A DNA stretch of 64,000 nucleotides from Alloascoidea africana (GCA_030581615.1 JAKTTT010000001.1:1178001-1242000), one strand, 5' to 3'. Shown: positions 41,115 through 51,423, counted from the first letter of the stretch. A program made the numbers and translations. The notes: generated by a model not told the origin, from the sequence alone.

Positions 41115-41478
41115 TGGCCATATTTCTCTACCCTTCCCTTGTCCATTCTCTAATTGTTGTTTTTTCCCCATCCAACTATAGCAATTTGCTACTTTCTTTA
41201 AACTTTAAAAAGTTCCGTATCTAGTCTTTCCACCATTTTGGTTAATTGGTCTTTTTTCTAAACCAACAACGGAGTTTACTTTTTTGACTTTTTTATTCGG
41301 TTGCTTATTTCTCGAGATTTACCACACAGGTTCAAGTGTCCAAGTCCAAGTTTTCAAGTCTAAGGGACAGTAATAATTCAAGCAAGGCGGCTACCAAATT
41401 ATTATTTGAGAATCTATCAGATACATTTAATCATTAAACAACAACAACACCTAATACATTCATTACACAACAACAATT

Positions 41479-43026
41479 ATGAGGTCTTTGAGAGACATTT
41501 TCCAAGTTCTAAGTGTTGTTACACTTGGACTATCCCAATTCATCGGAATCACGGATGCGTTCCCTTTGTAAGTATAAACCAAATGGTTAGGCTATCGAAC
41601 AAGGGGCTTTTGTCATTTCTCTTTGGGCCTTAAGGATGAAACAATATGCAGGAATTTGAATGAAATGTGTATTTCCATTTTTCTCATAATAATTTTTGAT
41701 ACCTTATTTTTGATAATAATTATTTTGTTTGAGTCTGCATGCAGAGAAGGCGAGATTCCGCATTTGATCTTCATTTTTGACCCGTCATAAAAGATGTTAC
41801 TAACCAAATATATCTCTAGGCATTTCCAAAAACGGGGCAATGAGGTGGTAGACCCTCTTGATTTTTACACAAATAACTATATCAGGGGGATTAACCTTGG
41901 TGGATGGTTTGTGTTGGAACCCTTCATCTCGCCAAGTCTTTTCGAGTCCTTCGGGTCCGAGGAAGATACACCTGTGGATGAGTACCATTATACCAAGGCG
42001 CTAGGCAAAGAAGAGGCTTTGGAGCGGTTACAATGCCATTGGAGCACCTGGATTGTGGAAGAGGATTTCAAGAAAATCGCCGAATACGGATTCAATGCCG
42101 TGCGAATCCCCATAGGATACTGGGCTTTCCAACTTCTTGAAGATGATCCCTATGTTCAGGGCCAGGTTGAATATTTGGATAAGGCGATCGAGTGGGCTCG
42201 AGACAACGGACTCAAGGTGTGGGTGGATCTCCACGGAGCACCTGGCTCGCAGAATGGGTTTGACAACTCTGGACTTCGAGACACGTATGGATGGTTTGAG
42301 CCCGAGAACTACGAGTTGAGCGTTTCTGTGCTGACGGAAATCATCAACAAGTACGCGCAGAGCGAGTACGATGGGGTCGTGATGGGCATTGAGCTGTTGA
42401 ACGAGCCGCTGTACCACTCGTTCCCGCTGGACCAGATCAAGCAGTTCTACGAAACGGGATACGAGCTCGTGAGGAATGTGTCGAGGACGACACCGGTGGT
42501 GATCCACGATGCCTTCCAGGCGCTCGGCGAGTGGAACGGGTTCTTCGAGGTGCCTGACCACTGGAACGTGGTGCTGGACCACCACCAGTACCAGGTGTTT
42601 TCGACCGGCGAGCTCGGTCGTTCGGCCAGCGAGCACATCGCCACGGCCTGTTGGATCGGAAGCGAACTGACGAAGGAGAGCCTGTGGGCCATTACGGGCG
42701 AGTGGAGCGGAGCCATGACGGATTGCACGCCCTGGCTCAACGGCGTGGGCCGGGGGGCACGGTACGACGGCAGCTACCAGTCGGACACGGTCTACGGCGA
42801 CTGCTCGTCCATCAACGACATTTCGCAGTGGAGCGACGACAAGAAGACCGAGACGAGAAAGTACATCGAGGCGCAAATGGACGCCTACGAGCAGGGCAAA
42901 GGGTGGTTTTTCTGGACTTTCCGGACGGAGCACGCGGTCGAGTGGAGCGCCGAGACGCTGATTGCCGAGGGCCTGATTCCCCAGCCCCTGACGGACCGCC
43001 AGTATCCCGCCCAGTGCTGGTACTAA
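41479..43026 (+). CDS. EXG1: Secreted exo-beta-1,3-glucanase (GH5), two exons
   Basis: 431 residues after splicing. Trims beta-1,3-glucan in the cell wall. Exon 1 (41479-41567) encodes a signal peptide (hydrophobic core VLSVVTLGLSQFIGI). A 252-nt intron (GTAAGT, branch TTACTAACC, acceptor TCTAG) leads to exon 2 at 41820. The mature enzyme probably starts after the dibasic Kex2 site K34-R35, as in S. cerevisiae Exg1. GH5 landmarks are IRGINLGGWFVLEPFI, HWSTWI, VRIPIGYWAF, the acid/base glutamate in IELLNEPL, and the nucleophile in TGEWSGAMTDC. The conserved end is GWFFWTFRTE then QYPAQCWY. CTG encodes leucine in LLNEPL. GC content climbs along exon 2 and continues into the GC-rich island downstream. 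Confidence 0.95.
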
Positions 43027-43185
43027 GTACTAATAGCCTAGTCTAGTTGTAGCTCAGTCAGCCTGTCTAGTTCTGAACCTGATGTTAGTGTTTTGTACTC
43101 CTTCCACCACCGCTCCACCGCAGCGGGTGTACGGGTGTAGCAGCACCGGCCCGGAGACCGCCGCTGCCGCCCAGAGCGGGTCGCA

Positions 43186-43229
43186 CCCGGCCGCACCGAC
43201 CCGGCACGGCACGATCGGGTGCGGCCGGG
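43186..43229. repeat. 12-bp perfect GC-rich inverted repeat, 20-nt loop
   Basis: CCCGGCCGCACC at 43186-43197 pairs with GGTGCGGCCGGG at 43218-43229. Confidence 0.85.
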
Positions 43230-43341
43230 CCCCGCGAGATCCAGCCCGGCCCAGCAGCTCCACGAGCATCTCATCCTCCAGATGCTCGTCCACGAGATGC
43301 TCGCGGTCTGCTCGACGCCCTGGCAGAGCTCCCGGCACAGA

Positions 43342-43412
43342 CCAGCCCAGCCCAGCTCAGCACCGCAGCCGGGCGGCAGGGGACTCGGCTGGGGCGGGCT
43401 GGGCTGGGCTGG
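43342..43412. repeat. 15-bp perfect inverted repeat overlapping a G-run cluster
   Basis: CCAGCCCAGCCCAGC (43342-43356) pairs with GCTGGGCTGGGCTGG (43398-43412) across a 41-nt loop. The right arm also belongs to the G-run cluster, so the hairpin and a G-quadruplex would exclude each other. Confidence 0.8.
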
Positions 43413-43563
43413 GGCGGGCAGGCGGGCCACGAGGGCAGCGTGGACATGGCACAGGCAATATGATAATCTCTTCTCTTCGCTCCCGTCCTCGTCACGATGC
43501 CTCCTTCTTCTCTCCTTCTCCCTCTCTCTCTCTTCTTCCTCGCCATCCCCCATCGCTCGTGCC

Positions 43564-46500
43564 ATGGACTCCCGCATCCACGACAACACCCACCGGCTCC
43601 GTCCCCAGCTCCCACTGCACCATCATCAACAACAACAATACGGCCTCTACAGCCTCGACTGCCCGTACGTGGATGATGGCGGATCGACACCCTGTTCGCG
43701 TACTACAACAACAACCACAACAACAACAACTACAATAATAAACCCTGACACAAGTACCGCCACCTCATCCTCTTCTGCCCTGTCCCAAGGCCCCTGCCCT
43801 GCTCCCAACTCTCACCAATCTTCTTCCTCTGGCCCTGGCCCTGGCCCTGGCCCTGCTTCCGACGCCGGATCTCTTCCCCAGTACAATTTTTCCGGACACG
43901 ATCACCAATCCCACAACACAGACTCCTTCATGATGATCATGCCCGACAGTGATCCCTATTCCTCTTCCTCCTACGACGCTCTGCTCGACGCGTCTTCCGC
44001 TGCCCTTCCTGATAACTCTGGCCCTGGTTCCTCCGGCCCCTCCACGACCACTGCTGATCTACTTCTACCCCTAGACACAAACATGGAAATGGAAATGCAA
44101 ATGCCTTCCTCAGGTGTCCCACAAATCAAGCACGAACAACACCGGCAAATGGATCCTGATCGCGTCATGCCCCTTGGGGCGCGTGGGAAAAATAGCCTGG
44201 CTATGGACTACTCAACGGTACAATTCAGTCACCAACAACAACAACAACAACAACAACAAAAACCTTACACGAACCCCGATCTCAACTTGAGTCTAAGTCT
44301 AACAATGTTTGATGATCGACCTCCTCAATCCTCATCTTCTCAAAACCAAGAGTTCCAAGACTTTGACAAATTCGTAAACATAAATGAACAGCACAAGCAT
44401 CAACTACCATCAGCGATCAGGGGTTATGAAACGAGTGGAGACTCAATCAATGATGCATGCTTCTACAACTTCTCCCAAGGCGAAACCACAAGTTCCAGCT
44501 TCACAGAGTACTCCGCAAATGCCGATGAATTGGATTTACTTCCTCAACATAGACCATCGCTTCCTCGCTCTCAACAGGAGGAGGCAATCATTGGGAAACC
44601 CCCCCAGTTCTCTGGATTTGCTACCTCTTACACGGCCAACAACTCCATGCTTCCTTCTACATTGGACATTTCAACAGTACAACAGGAACATTCACCAAGA
44701 CACCGCCGCCGTCTCCAAAATCAAATCTCAAATGCAAATGCAAACGCAAACGCAAATCCCTCCTCCATTTTTACACATGAACATGAAAATATAGAAAATG
44801 ACTTGGGCATAGAACCAAGAAATGACAGCAATGCGAATACAGATACACAGATTTTCCAACAACAGTGCAATCAAAGTATAAATGCAAATGAAAATGAAAA
44901 TGAAAATGAAAATGAAAATGCCACTGTCACTGTTTTAGTACCAACCTCACAATCCTCGGAGTTGGGCTCAGACATCCGTCCCCAACTCTCTCAACATCGA
45001 TCCTCATCTAGCAACTTTGGTGGCTTTCCTCAGGCAAATGTTTACAGCCACACTCCCAATTTGTCCAGCGATTTTGCCAATTACAGACCTTTCAATGCCA
45101 GTTCTCCTGCTATTTCAAGTGGTGTCAACACCCCCACTCCATATGTCAGAAGTGGGAGTATTAGTGGTCATTCACGATCCCATTCCTATTCACAAAATAC
45201 ACCATTACCCTTGGGTATGTCCCCCTCCGGCGTTAATACTCCATCAACCGTCGTTGGTACAATTGTAGGAAGTCCAGCTCCGACTCCTCCAATGTGGAGT
45301 GGAACAACATCTGGAACAAACATTACCACTCCAACACCTGCCACTACGCCTATATCCAGTATAAACCAATCTTTGTCCCAATTACAGCAGCAGCAGCAGC
45401 AGCAGCAACCACAGATTAGATCACAAAAGAGTCAGAATTTATGCGATTTTGAGCTAAATCAACAACAACAACAACAAGCTTCCGCTACCTCGCCCTTGAG
45501 ACCATTTGAAAACTTACAATATGCAAAAAATGATCCGGGAATGCCTCGTCGCCAATCTCTCGACAACATCCGATCCGTCTCTGCCGTATCGAGAATACCA
45601 CAGACTATAGATGAGCAACGCGAAATGGCGCTAAATCCGCTCACAACGAGCAAAAGCCAACCCACAAGCTCTTCTGTCCTTGTTGTTAGACCAGGAGATG
45701 ACACGAGCAGCTTGTCAAATGCAACTGCAACTGCAACTGCAAACGTTAACCTAAACTTTACGACAAATACGGCTATACCAAAACAACAACAACAACAACA
45801 ACAACAGAAACTGCAAAAGCCAAACAAGCCGAAGCTTAAACAGCCATCAGGTACAACAACTAACAACGCTACAGGCACGGTGGCCGGATCGGGTAAGGTT
45901 CGAAACAATACATCTTGCCGAAAGTCCAATGACCCCAATGCAGGAACACAAAAATATACAACCACAAAGGCAAGTGAGGTTACTGCAAAGACATTTACAA
46001 AGCAAACGATTTTCATCGACAATACACCCGAGGCATTGCCAAATGGTGGCAAGTCTAATAAGGGCAACGAGGGTAAGAAGAAATCGATCAATGGCTTACC
46101 TCCTGCAATTGAGGTTTTCACAGGGACAATTCAACCACGAGAAAAATCTTTTTCTTTTGTGATGGAGACAATTGGACAACCGGATAATTTACAAGAATCA
46201 TCAGTATCATTATCATCATCACTTCAACAACAACAACAACAACAGCAACCGTCTCATAAAAAATCCCATCCTCAGTTGAGCAAAAGGAAAAGTTTCGAAA
46301 CTGCAATGAATCCACCACTTCGGAAAAAATCATCCTCGGAAATGGTCAAATCCAATACAAACTCGCCAAAAGTTTTAAGGCACACCTCTTCTAGGGGTAG
46401 ACTAGGCGGCGGCAGACTTCGTAATGCAATGAGCGATGAATATCTTAGTGGACGCCGCAATGGCCCATTGCTTCCCTTGTCATCCGCATCTCCCATCCCT

Positions 46501-47715
46501 TGGAAACCTATGGACCTGAACGATATGGACTTACAAACCCAATCACCTTTTTCTTCAATTGATGAAAATTCAACTGTTGATTATTGTATGCCCACTGCTC
46601 CTAGTCCAATATCTCCAACGAAAAAAAAATTGGGTAAGCATGCTTCTTCTTCCAACCTAAATTCTTCCTTTTTCGGTAATAGTAATAGTAGTGGAGGCTA
46701 CCACAATAATCAAACGGAGGAGATGCAAACTCAAATGTTCAAATTTGCACTTAATGAACCGGTTTCAAAACCTCAACAACAACAACAACCTCAACAGCAT
46801 CAGAATCAACATAGGAGATCTGGTTCTTCAAAATATCAAAACCAAAATTCACAATCTTCTTCCCCTTTTAAAGAGCCGGTCTCTTGTGTACAAAATTACT
46901 CAGATGAAGTTCCTCCGCAACAACAACAACAACAACTGCCCCAGGTTTCTTCTTCTCCAACTGCAAATTCATTACCACTAAGTGCAAATAACTATACCGC
47001 GACTGCTTCTTCATCGCATTCTCCAATAATCAATATGAGTTTTGGAATGAAAAGTGGGAATGCGAAAAAATACTTACAACCACCTCGACTCATGCATAAG
47101 AGATCTCTACAATTCACACCATCGTTGAAGAAAAGTGGTACATACCCCCTGCATGCTACAAATGGTGGTGGGGATACCAAAATGTTTAATGCGGATGATT
47201 TGGGTTCCAATTACATTAATGGTCAAGGTGATATGAAAAGGTATCCAATGGATCCTAAAGTGTCATATGGTGGTGGGGTACCCTATTACAACGGAATTGG
47301 CCCTGGAATGGGCACTGGCATGGCTATGAACGTGACTACAATCCGTGAAGATGAGATGTCGGACTCCGGGAACAACATGTACCAATCTTTTACACAGCAT
47401 CAGCATCAGCACCAGAACCAGAACCAACAGCATCACCAGCATCAGCACCAGTACCAGCAAGAACAACAACAGCAAAGGCTTTCAATGGGGAACAATATCC
47501 CCGGTGGGATGGTCTATTGTAATGTTAATTCAGGTATAAATATGAACTTTAACACACCACCACCGCCTATTCGTGGACGATATCAGGCTCCACCACCACA
47601 AGAACCACAACAACAAGATGGTGTTTTCCCATTGTTAAGACAACGTCAAAGTATGAGCCAGTTAAGACAAACATGGGCCAGTTATCCGATAGATGAAAAC
47701 ACGCCATTGGGATGA
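43564..47715 (+). CDS. Large Q/N-rich low-complexity protein, unrecognised
   Basis: 1,383 residues from ATG 43564 (MDSRIHDNTHRL). The frame is open further upstream, but that part is the GC-rich leader. The protein is dominated by poly-Q runs, a threonine run near residue 45-55, and alternating NANANANAN and NENENENENEN tracts. Islands of less biased sequence may be functional: IFIDNTPEALPNGG, GLPPAIEVFTGTIQPREK then SFSFVMETI, SRGRLGGGRLRNAMSDEYL, KKYLQPPRLMHKRSLQFTPS and the C-terminal MSQLRQTWASYPIDENTPLG. No zinc finger, SANT, bHLH or RNA-binding domain is visible. Such composition is typical of fungal transcription regulators and condensate-forming proteins, which is inference only. Many microsatellite-like codon tracts imply length variation between strains. 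Confidence 0.8.
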   Translation: MDSRIHDNTHRLRPQLPLHHHQQQQYGLYSLDCPYVDDGGSTPCSRTTTTTTTTTTTIINPDTSTATSSSSALSQGPCPAPNSHQSSSSGPGPGPGPASDAGSLPQYNFSGHDHQSHNTDSFMMIMPDSDPYSSSSYDALLDASSAALPDNSGPGSSGPSTTTADLLLPLDTNMEMEMQMPSSGVPQIKHEQHRQMDPDRVMPLGARGKNSLAMDYSTVQFSHQQQQQQQQQKPYTNPDLNLSLSLTMFDDRPPQSSSSQNQEFQDFDKFVNINEQHKHQLPSAIRGYETSGDSINDACFYNFSQGETTSSSFTEYSANADELDLLPQHRPSLPRSQQEEAIIGKPPQFSGFATSYTANNSMLPSTLDISTVQQEHSPRHRRRLQNQISNANANANANPSSIFTHEHENIENDLGIEPRNDSNANTDTQIFQQQCNQSINANENENENENENATVTVLVPTSQSSELGSDIRPQLSQHRSSSSNFGGFPQANVYSHTPNLSSDFANYRPFNASSPAISSGVNTPTPYVRSGSISGHSRSHSYSQNTPLPLGMSPSGVNTPSTVVGTIVGSPAPTPPMWSGTTSGTNITTPTPATTPISSINQSLSQLQQQQQQQQPQIRSQKSQNLCDFELNQQQQQQASATSPLRPFENLQYAKNDPGMPRRQSLDNIRSVSAVSRIPQTIDEQREMALNPLTTSKSQPTSSSVLVVRPGDDTSSLSNATATATANVNLNFTTNTAIPKQQQQQQQQKLQKPNKPKLKQPSGTTTNNATGTVAGSGKVRNNTSCRKSNDPNAGTQKYTTTKASEVTAKTFTKQTIFIDNTPEALPNGGKSNKGNEGKKKSINGLPPAIEVFTGTIQPREKSFSFVMETIGQPDNLQESSVSLSSSLQQQQQQQQPSHKKSHPQLSKRKSFETAMNPPLRKKSSSEMVKSNTNSPKVLRHTSSRGRLGGGRLRNAMSDEYLSGRRNGPLLPLSSASPIPWKPMDLNDMDLQTQSPFSSIDENSTVDYCMPTAPSPISPTKKKLGKHASSSNLNSSFFGNSNSSGGYHNNQTEEMQTQMFKFALNEPVSKPQQQQQPQQHQNQHRRSGSSKYQNQNSQSSSPFKEPVSCVQNYSDEVPPQQQQQQLPQVSSSPTANSLPLSANNYTATASSSHSPIINMSFGMKSGNAKKYLQPPRLMHKRSLQFTPSLKKSGTYPLHATNGGGDTKMFNADDLGSNYINGQGDMKRYPMDPKVSYGGGVPYYNGIGPGMGTGMAMNVTTIREDEMSDSGNNMYQSFTQHQHQHQNQNQQHHQHQHQYQQEQQQQRLSMGNNIPGGMVYCNVNSGINMNFNTPPPPIRGRYQAPPPQEPQQQDGVFPLLRQRQSMSQLRQTWASYPIDENTPLG

Positions 47716-48759
47716 TGTCATCCCCCCCCTTCCCCACCATTTTGTTGCTCTTATCCATTTTTATGCTTCTATCTTGATGATGGCTGGATATTTCAACTCC
47801 TTTTCCTTTTCCCTTTTCCATATCTAATATTCACCCTCCTCTCCCGCTATGATATAATACTAATATTCTCTTTTTTTTAAAAATAAAAAAGTTGTTGAAT
47901 TGTTGAACGTCATTCATCCTTTCATTTTTCCCCATTACTTGTCTGTTTTTCTTATGTTCTTGTTATTTTGATATTGTTTTTCATAGCATCCCTTTTCCCT
48001 TTTCCCTTTTCCCTTTTGACTCTTTATTTTAAGTACATTTATATATTTGTGGGTGAGTTTTTCCCTTTTTATTTTTTTTTTGACTTGCTTTCTCGTCATA
48101 TTGTGAGCTTATTTATAAACGTTTTCCATTTTTTCCATTTTTTTGTTTTTTGTTTCCCAAATTCCTTCCCTCTATAAATCTTTCTTCTTTCTGCCTTTTT
48201 TAGTTCATGCATATTTGTACTATACTGTAAGTGTAGAAAAAAAAATACTATTACTGTTTTACATTCACTTTTAAAAAAACTCACATTGTTTAGTTCTAGT
48301 TTTAGTTTAATTTTTTTTAATTACGGTATGGGGGATAGATAGATATCATCATTGTGTTATCATTCTTGAAACCTTTTCACTTTCACTTTCATTCTCATTC
48401 TCATTCTCATTCTTACTCTTGATAGTTTTGGTTTTGCAATTACATAAGAGTGACGAAAAACTTTCTAAATCAATTAAACATCACACAACTATATAAAGAA
48501 AGCAAGTGAGTAAATAACTAAGTATGGTAAAAGGTAAAAGGTAAAAGGAAAACAAAAAAAATGAAAATGAAAATTTATCATAGATAGATTTGAATGCTCT
48601 AAAGGCAAGTTTAACAAGATACAACATCATAAAAAAATGGGTGTTTTTTTAAAAAATAGGATGTGGTACGAGTGAAGCAAATAAAGGTGGGGTGTATGAG
48701 TAAGTTCCAGAGAAAAAAAACTCTTTGGTTTTGGAGAAAGGGATTGGGGGGATGATTCA
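47716..48759. other. Convergent 3' region, 1.04 kb
   Basis: AT-rich flank shared by the Q-rich gene and the RBS1-like gene. It contains (CCTTTT)-type repeats at about 47992-48018, TTTCATTCTCATTC-type repeats at about 48375-48415, and several A/T runs. No gene seen. Confidence 0.5.
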
Positions 48760-51423
48760 TTATGAAGAGATTGTCAATTTCGCCAGTGTATTTTCAACAT
48801 CAACAACGGGTCCCGACGTTGTCGTTTTCTCATGTTCAACTTTCGCTTTGGGCTTTTCGATTGCCTGGGGTTTCACGGCCGAATGCGATGGAGACGATGA
48901 TGTAGAAGAAGCTGTTATCGACTGTTCCTGTTGCTGCTGCTGCTGCTGCTGTTCAGCGGGTTGGAAATAGGTGTAAGTCATTTCATGATGTTTGCTTCCT
49001 TTTCTAAACCCACTGTTGTTGTATCCATTACTACCGCCATTTCCATACTGATTATGATTTGAAAACCCACTTCGATACCACCCCGTCTGCTGTTGTTGTT
49101 GTGACTGTGGCTGCGACTGCGACTGCGACTGTAATTGTTGCTGTTGTTGCGGCTGCTGTTGACCTTTGAAATATTTGTTATTGCCTTTGTAACTGCCATT
49201 CCCAAATTTGAGATTATTTTGACGATTGTTCAAAGGTGAACCCGGTGTTAATGAAGGTTGAGTCGGATACAGCGACATTCTTGGCTGCACCTGAGGAGAC
49301 ATGATTCCAAATGGGATCCCACTAGGCATCCGCGGCGGCGAGGCACAAACTGGACCAGAGTTGTTCATAACTGGCGGAGGAGGTGGAGGAAGAGGAGCTG
49401 GCGCCGCTGCTGGTGGATACAACCCATTGATTCCAGTCTGCGAGGGCACTTTCGCCAGTCCGTAAACGCCCAGTTGAGACGCACCATTCGCATCCATGGC
49501 GATTCCAGCCGGGGGAGGAGTGCCTGTGGTGTATATCATCTGTGCCATAAACTGCTGCGGCGGTGGTGATTGTATCAGCTGGCCATGCTGGATAAACGGA
49601 GAAGAGGTATTTGACAGCGGCTGTCCGGCAGATGGGCCCAAAGGAGCCGCCATGTATCCAACAGGCTGGGGGCTAAACTGCGCGGGCATTGGCTGAACAA
49701 ACATCTGGGGAGCAGGCGATCCAGAGGGATGCGGAATTGGAACCGCCCCCGGGATCTGCTGAGATGGAGGAGGAGGTGGTGGAGGTGGAACAGTTGCCGT
49801 AGTCACTACAGGCGAAGGAATATGGCCTGGAGGCGTCAACATGGATGACGAGCCGGGATGGTGTTGATAAAACAGCCCCTGGTTCATTGGGAGTGGACTC
49901 ATCTGGTTCACGAGCACCATGGGCTGCTGGGCCGGGGGAGTCGCAACGGCTCCAACAGGAGCCATGGGGTTGACAGAAGGAGGAGGCGGAGGAGGGGAGT
50001 AATAGTACATGCCTTGGCTATTCGGGTCATTAAAGGCTTTAAAGCCATTATTGGGGGGTTGTACAGTATTCTGATAATCAAACCTCCTGTTGGTATTTTT
50101 GTGTCTCTGTTGTTGGTTCCAATACTGGTTCTTGTTATTAAATTTCGACGAAAATTTGGGAACAGTTCCAAATCCCTGGTTGTAAGAGCTGGGTGGATAC
50201 CCTTGTATCTGGTAGTTATAACGAGAACGGTCATAAGTGCCTGCTTCCTCTTCATCAGTGTATCTTCTATAGTTGTAATTGGATCCAACGCTGGAGTTGT
50301 CCGAGTTTGATGCTGCAGTGTTATTGCCCTGTTGATGATGATACTCAAAATCATCATTCTCCACATCTTCTTTAACTGTTTCCTGGAAATCCTTGAAAAT
50401 TCTTTCTCGCGCCTTCAAGTATTCTGCTTCTTTTGTCGCCCTTTTCGATTCCAAGTCCTGGTCGCTGGGCTCGGTGCTGTTGCTTGCAGACTCGTCCGAC
50501 TTGCTACCCGAATAAGAAGACTTGTCAGCAATGAAAACATTTGGATGGTCGCCCTTTAGAACATGGATATGCTGCTGTGATTGAGGCTGTGGCTGTTGGT
50601 GTTGCTGCGGCTGTTGGTGTTGTTGAGGGTCTTTTATAGTGGAATTATTGTTGGCCCCAATACTAGAAGACGAGCTTGAGCCAGTCGAGTCGAGAGGCAC
50701 GTTGTTGTTTTCCCTTCTCATCAACTTGAAACCTGCTCGGGTCGTAGGATCACTTGGAGCGGCATCATTGGGCGCCCACAGTTGAGACCCATTCGCGCTA
50801 TTAATAATTTCGCCGCCGACTCTGCTGTTGGAGGAAGAAAGGCCTTTGTCAGGTGCAGGTGTCAACAACATAGAAAGCTTGGGGATAGAATTAAGGTCGA
50901 TCTTCGTCCTTTGAGCATCCTTGAATATGGCTACATTGTTTCCCGTGGAGCTGACAACATGGCCAATGCGGTAGTATCCTGCAATCTGATGGGCAAGAAG
51001 CCGATAGTAAGAGTTCATTGGCTTTAGTTCCATTGAGGGGAGCTCGGTATTGCTGATGAACTGAATCACTTCCTTTTCGAGCCTCATCACAAAGATCCGA
51101 TCCCGAGGATTTGTTAGCGCCTTTTCCAAGCTTTGAGGTATTAATCGTGGTTGACTTGAAATCGGTGCGCCAGCGTTCGACTGTGGACTGTGGCCATTCG
51201 TCGCTGTCTCTGAAACCAGATCTGAAACATTAACATTGGCTGCTGATGAGGTGCTGGATGCCACAGAAGCAGAAGCGGTAGTGGCAGCTGTGGAAGGGGC
51301 AAGACAGCTGTTGTGTCCATGGAGGTGGCTACTAGTCGAGTTCGGTATCCCAGTCGCGCTGGCAGGCGAAGAGATCTTGTCCTCGCCTAGAGATTCTCCA
51401 ATAGCATATCCTCCCTGTGACAT
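48760..51423 (-). CDS. RBS1: R3H/SUZ-domain RNA-binding protein, Rbs1-like
   Basis: 887 residues. S. cerevisiae Rbs1 has an R3H and SUZ arrangement with a Q/N-rich prion-like tail and helps RNA polymerase III assembly by binding mRNAs for its subunits. Here a Ser/Ala-rich leader of about 100 residues is followed by the R3H region: NPRDRIFVMRLEKEVIQFI, then MNSYYRLLAHQIAGYYRIGH with the R-x3-H signature. A SUZ-like segment (about residues 325-360) reads KRATKEAEYLKARERIFKDF. The remaining 500 residues are rich in Pro, Gln, Asn, Gly and Tyr with poly-Pro and poly-Gln runs, as in the family. ATG 51423 is the natural start. It is convergent with the Q-rich gene and divergent from the DUF3445 gene. 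Confidence 0.82.
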   Translation of the reverse strand: MSQGGYAIGESLGEDKISSPASATGIPNSTSSHLHGHNSCLAPSTAATTASASVASSTSSAANVNVSDLVSETATNGHSPQSNAGAPISSQPRLIPQSLEKALTNPRDRIFVMRLEKEVIQFISNTELPSMELKPMNSYYRLLAHQIAGYYRIGHVVSSTGNNVAIFKDAQRTKIDLNSIPKLSMLLTPAPDKGLSSSNSRVGGEIINSANGSQLWAPNDAAPSDPTTRAGFKLMRRENNNVPLDSTGSSSSSSIGANNNSTIKDPQQHQQPQQHQQPQPQSQQHIHVLKGDHPNVFIADKSSYSGSKSDESASNSTEPSDQDLESKRATKEAEYLKARERIFKDFQETVKEDVENDDFEYHHQQGNNTAASNSDNSSVGSNYNYRRYTDEEEAGTYDRSRYNYQIQGYPPSSYNQGFGTVPKFSSKFNNKNQYWNQQQRHKNTNRRFDYQNTVQPPNNGFKAFNDPNSQGMYYYSPPPPPPSVNPMAPVGAVATPPAQQPMVLVNQMSPLPMNQGLFYQHHPGSSSMLTPPGHIPSPVVTTATVPPPPPPPPSQQIPGAVPIPHPSGSPAPQMFVQPMPAQFSPQPVGYMAAPLGPSAGQPLSNTSSPFIQHGQLIQSPPPQQFMAQMIYTTGTPPPAGIAMDANGASQLGVYGLAKVPSQTGINGLYPPAAAPAPLPPPPPPVMNNSGPVCASPPRMPSGIPFGIMSPQVQPRMSLYPTQPSLTPGSPLNNRQNNLKFGNGSYKGNNKYFKGQQQPQQQQQLQSQSQSQPQSQQQQQTGWYRSGFSNHNQYGNGGSNGYNNSGFRKGSKHHEMTYTYFQPAEQQQQQQQQEQSITASSTSSSPSHSAVKPQAIEKPKAKVEHEKTTTSGPVVDVENTLAKLTISS

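Larger units (their letters stand above)
37297..41478. other. 4.2-kb divergent non-coding tract upstream of EXG1-like gene
   Basis: AT-rich beyond about 37850. Contents: E-box and bZIP palindrome near the left gene, repeated AAGCTCAAAGCTC-type units at about 37720-37765, (GACTCT)4 at 38275-38298, many poly-T/A runs, and TATATAAAA at 41106-41114 as the likely EXG1 TATA box. No conserved coding sequence seen on either strand. Confidence 0.55.
43027..43563. promoter_or_regulatory. GC-rich intergenic island before the Q-rich gene
   Basis: 537 bp, of which about 43130-43440 is extremely GC-rich (the stretch 43141-43200 has only 11 A/T in 60). Two perfect inverted repeats are present: CCCGGCCGCACC (43186-43197) with its complement at 43218-43229, and CCAGCCCAGCCCAGC (43342-43356) with its complement at 43398-43412. 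The right arm lies inside a run of closely spaced GGG/GGGG blocks (43371-43427) with G-quadruplex potential on the coding strand. The region then turns into CT-rich leader (about 43470-43545) before the ATG. Confidence 0.7.

Noticed and set aside
43219-43563. 115-codon N-terminal extension of the Q-rich protein
   Set aside because: It is translation of the GC-rich structured island, with Ala/Gly/Pro/Trp bias. The ATG at 43564 starts protein-like sequence.
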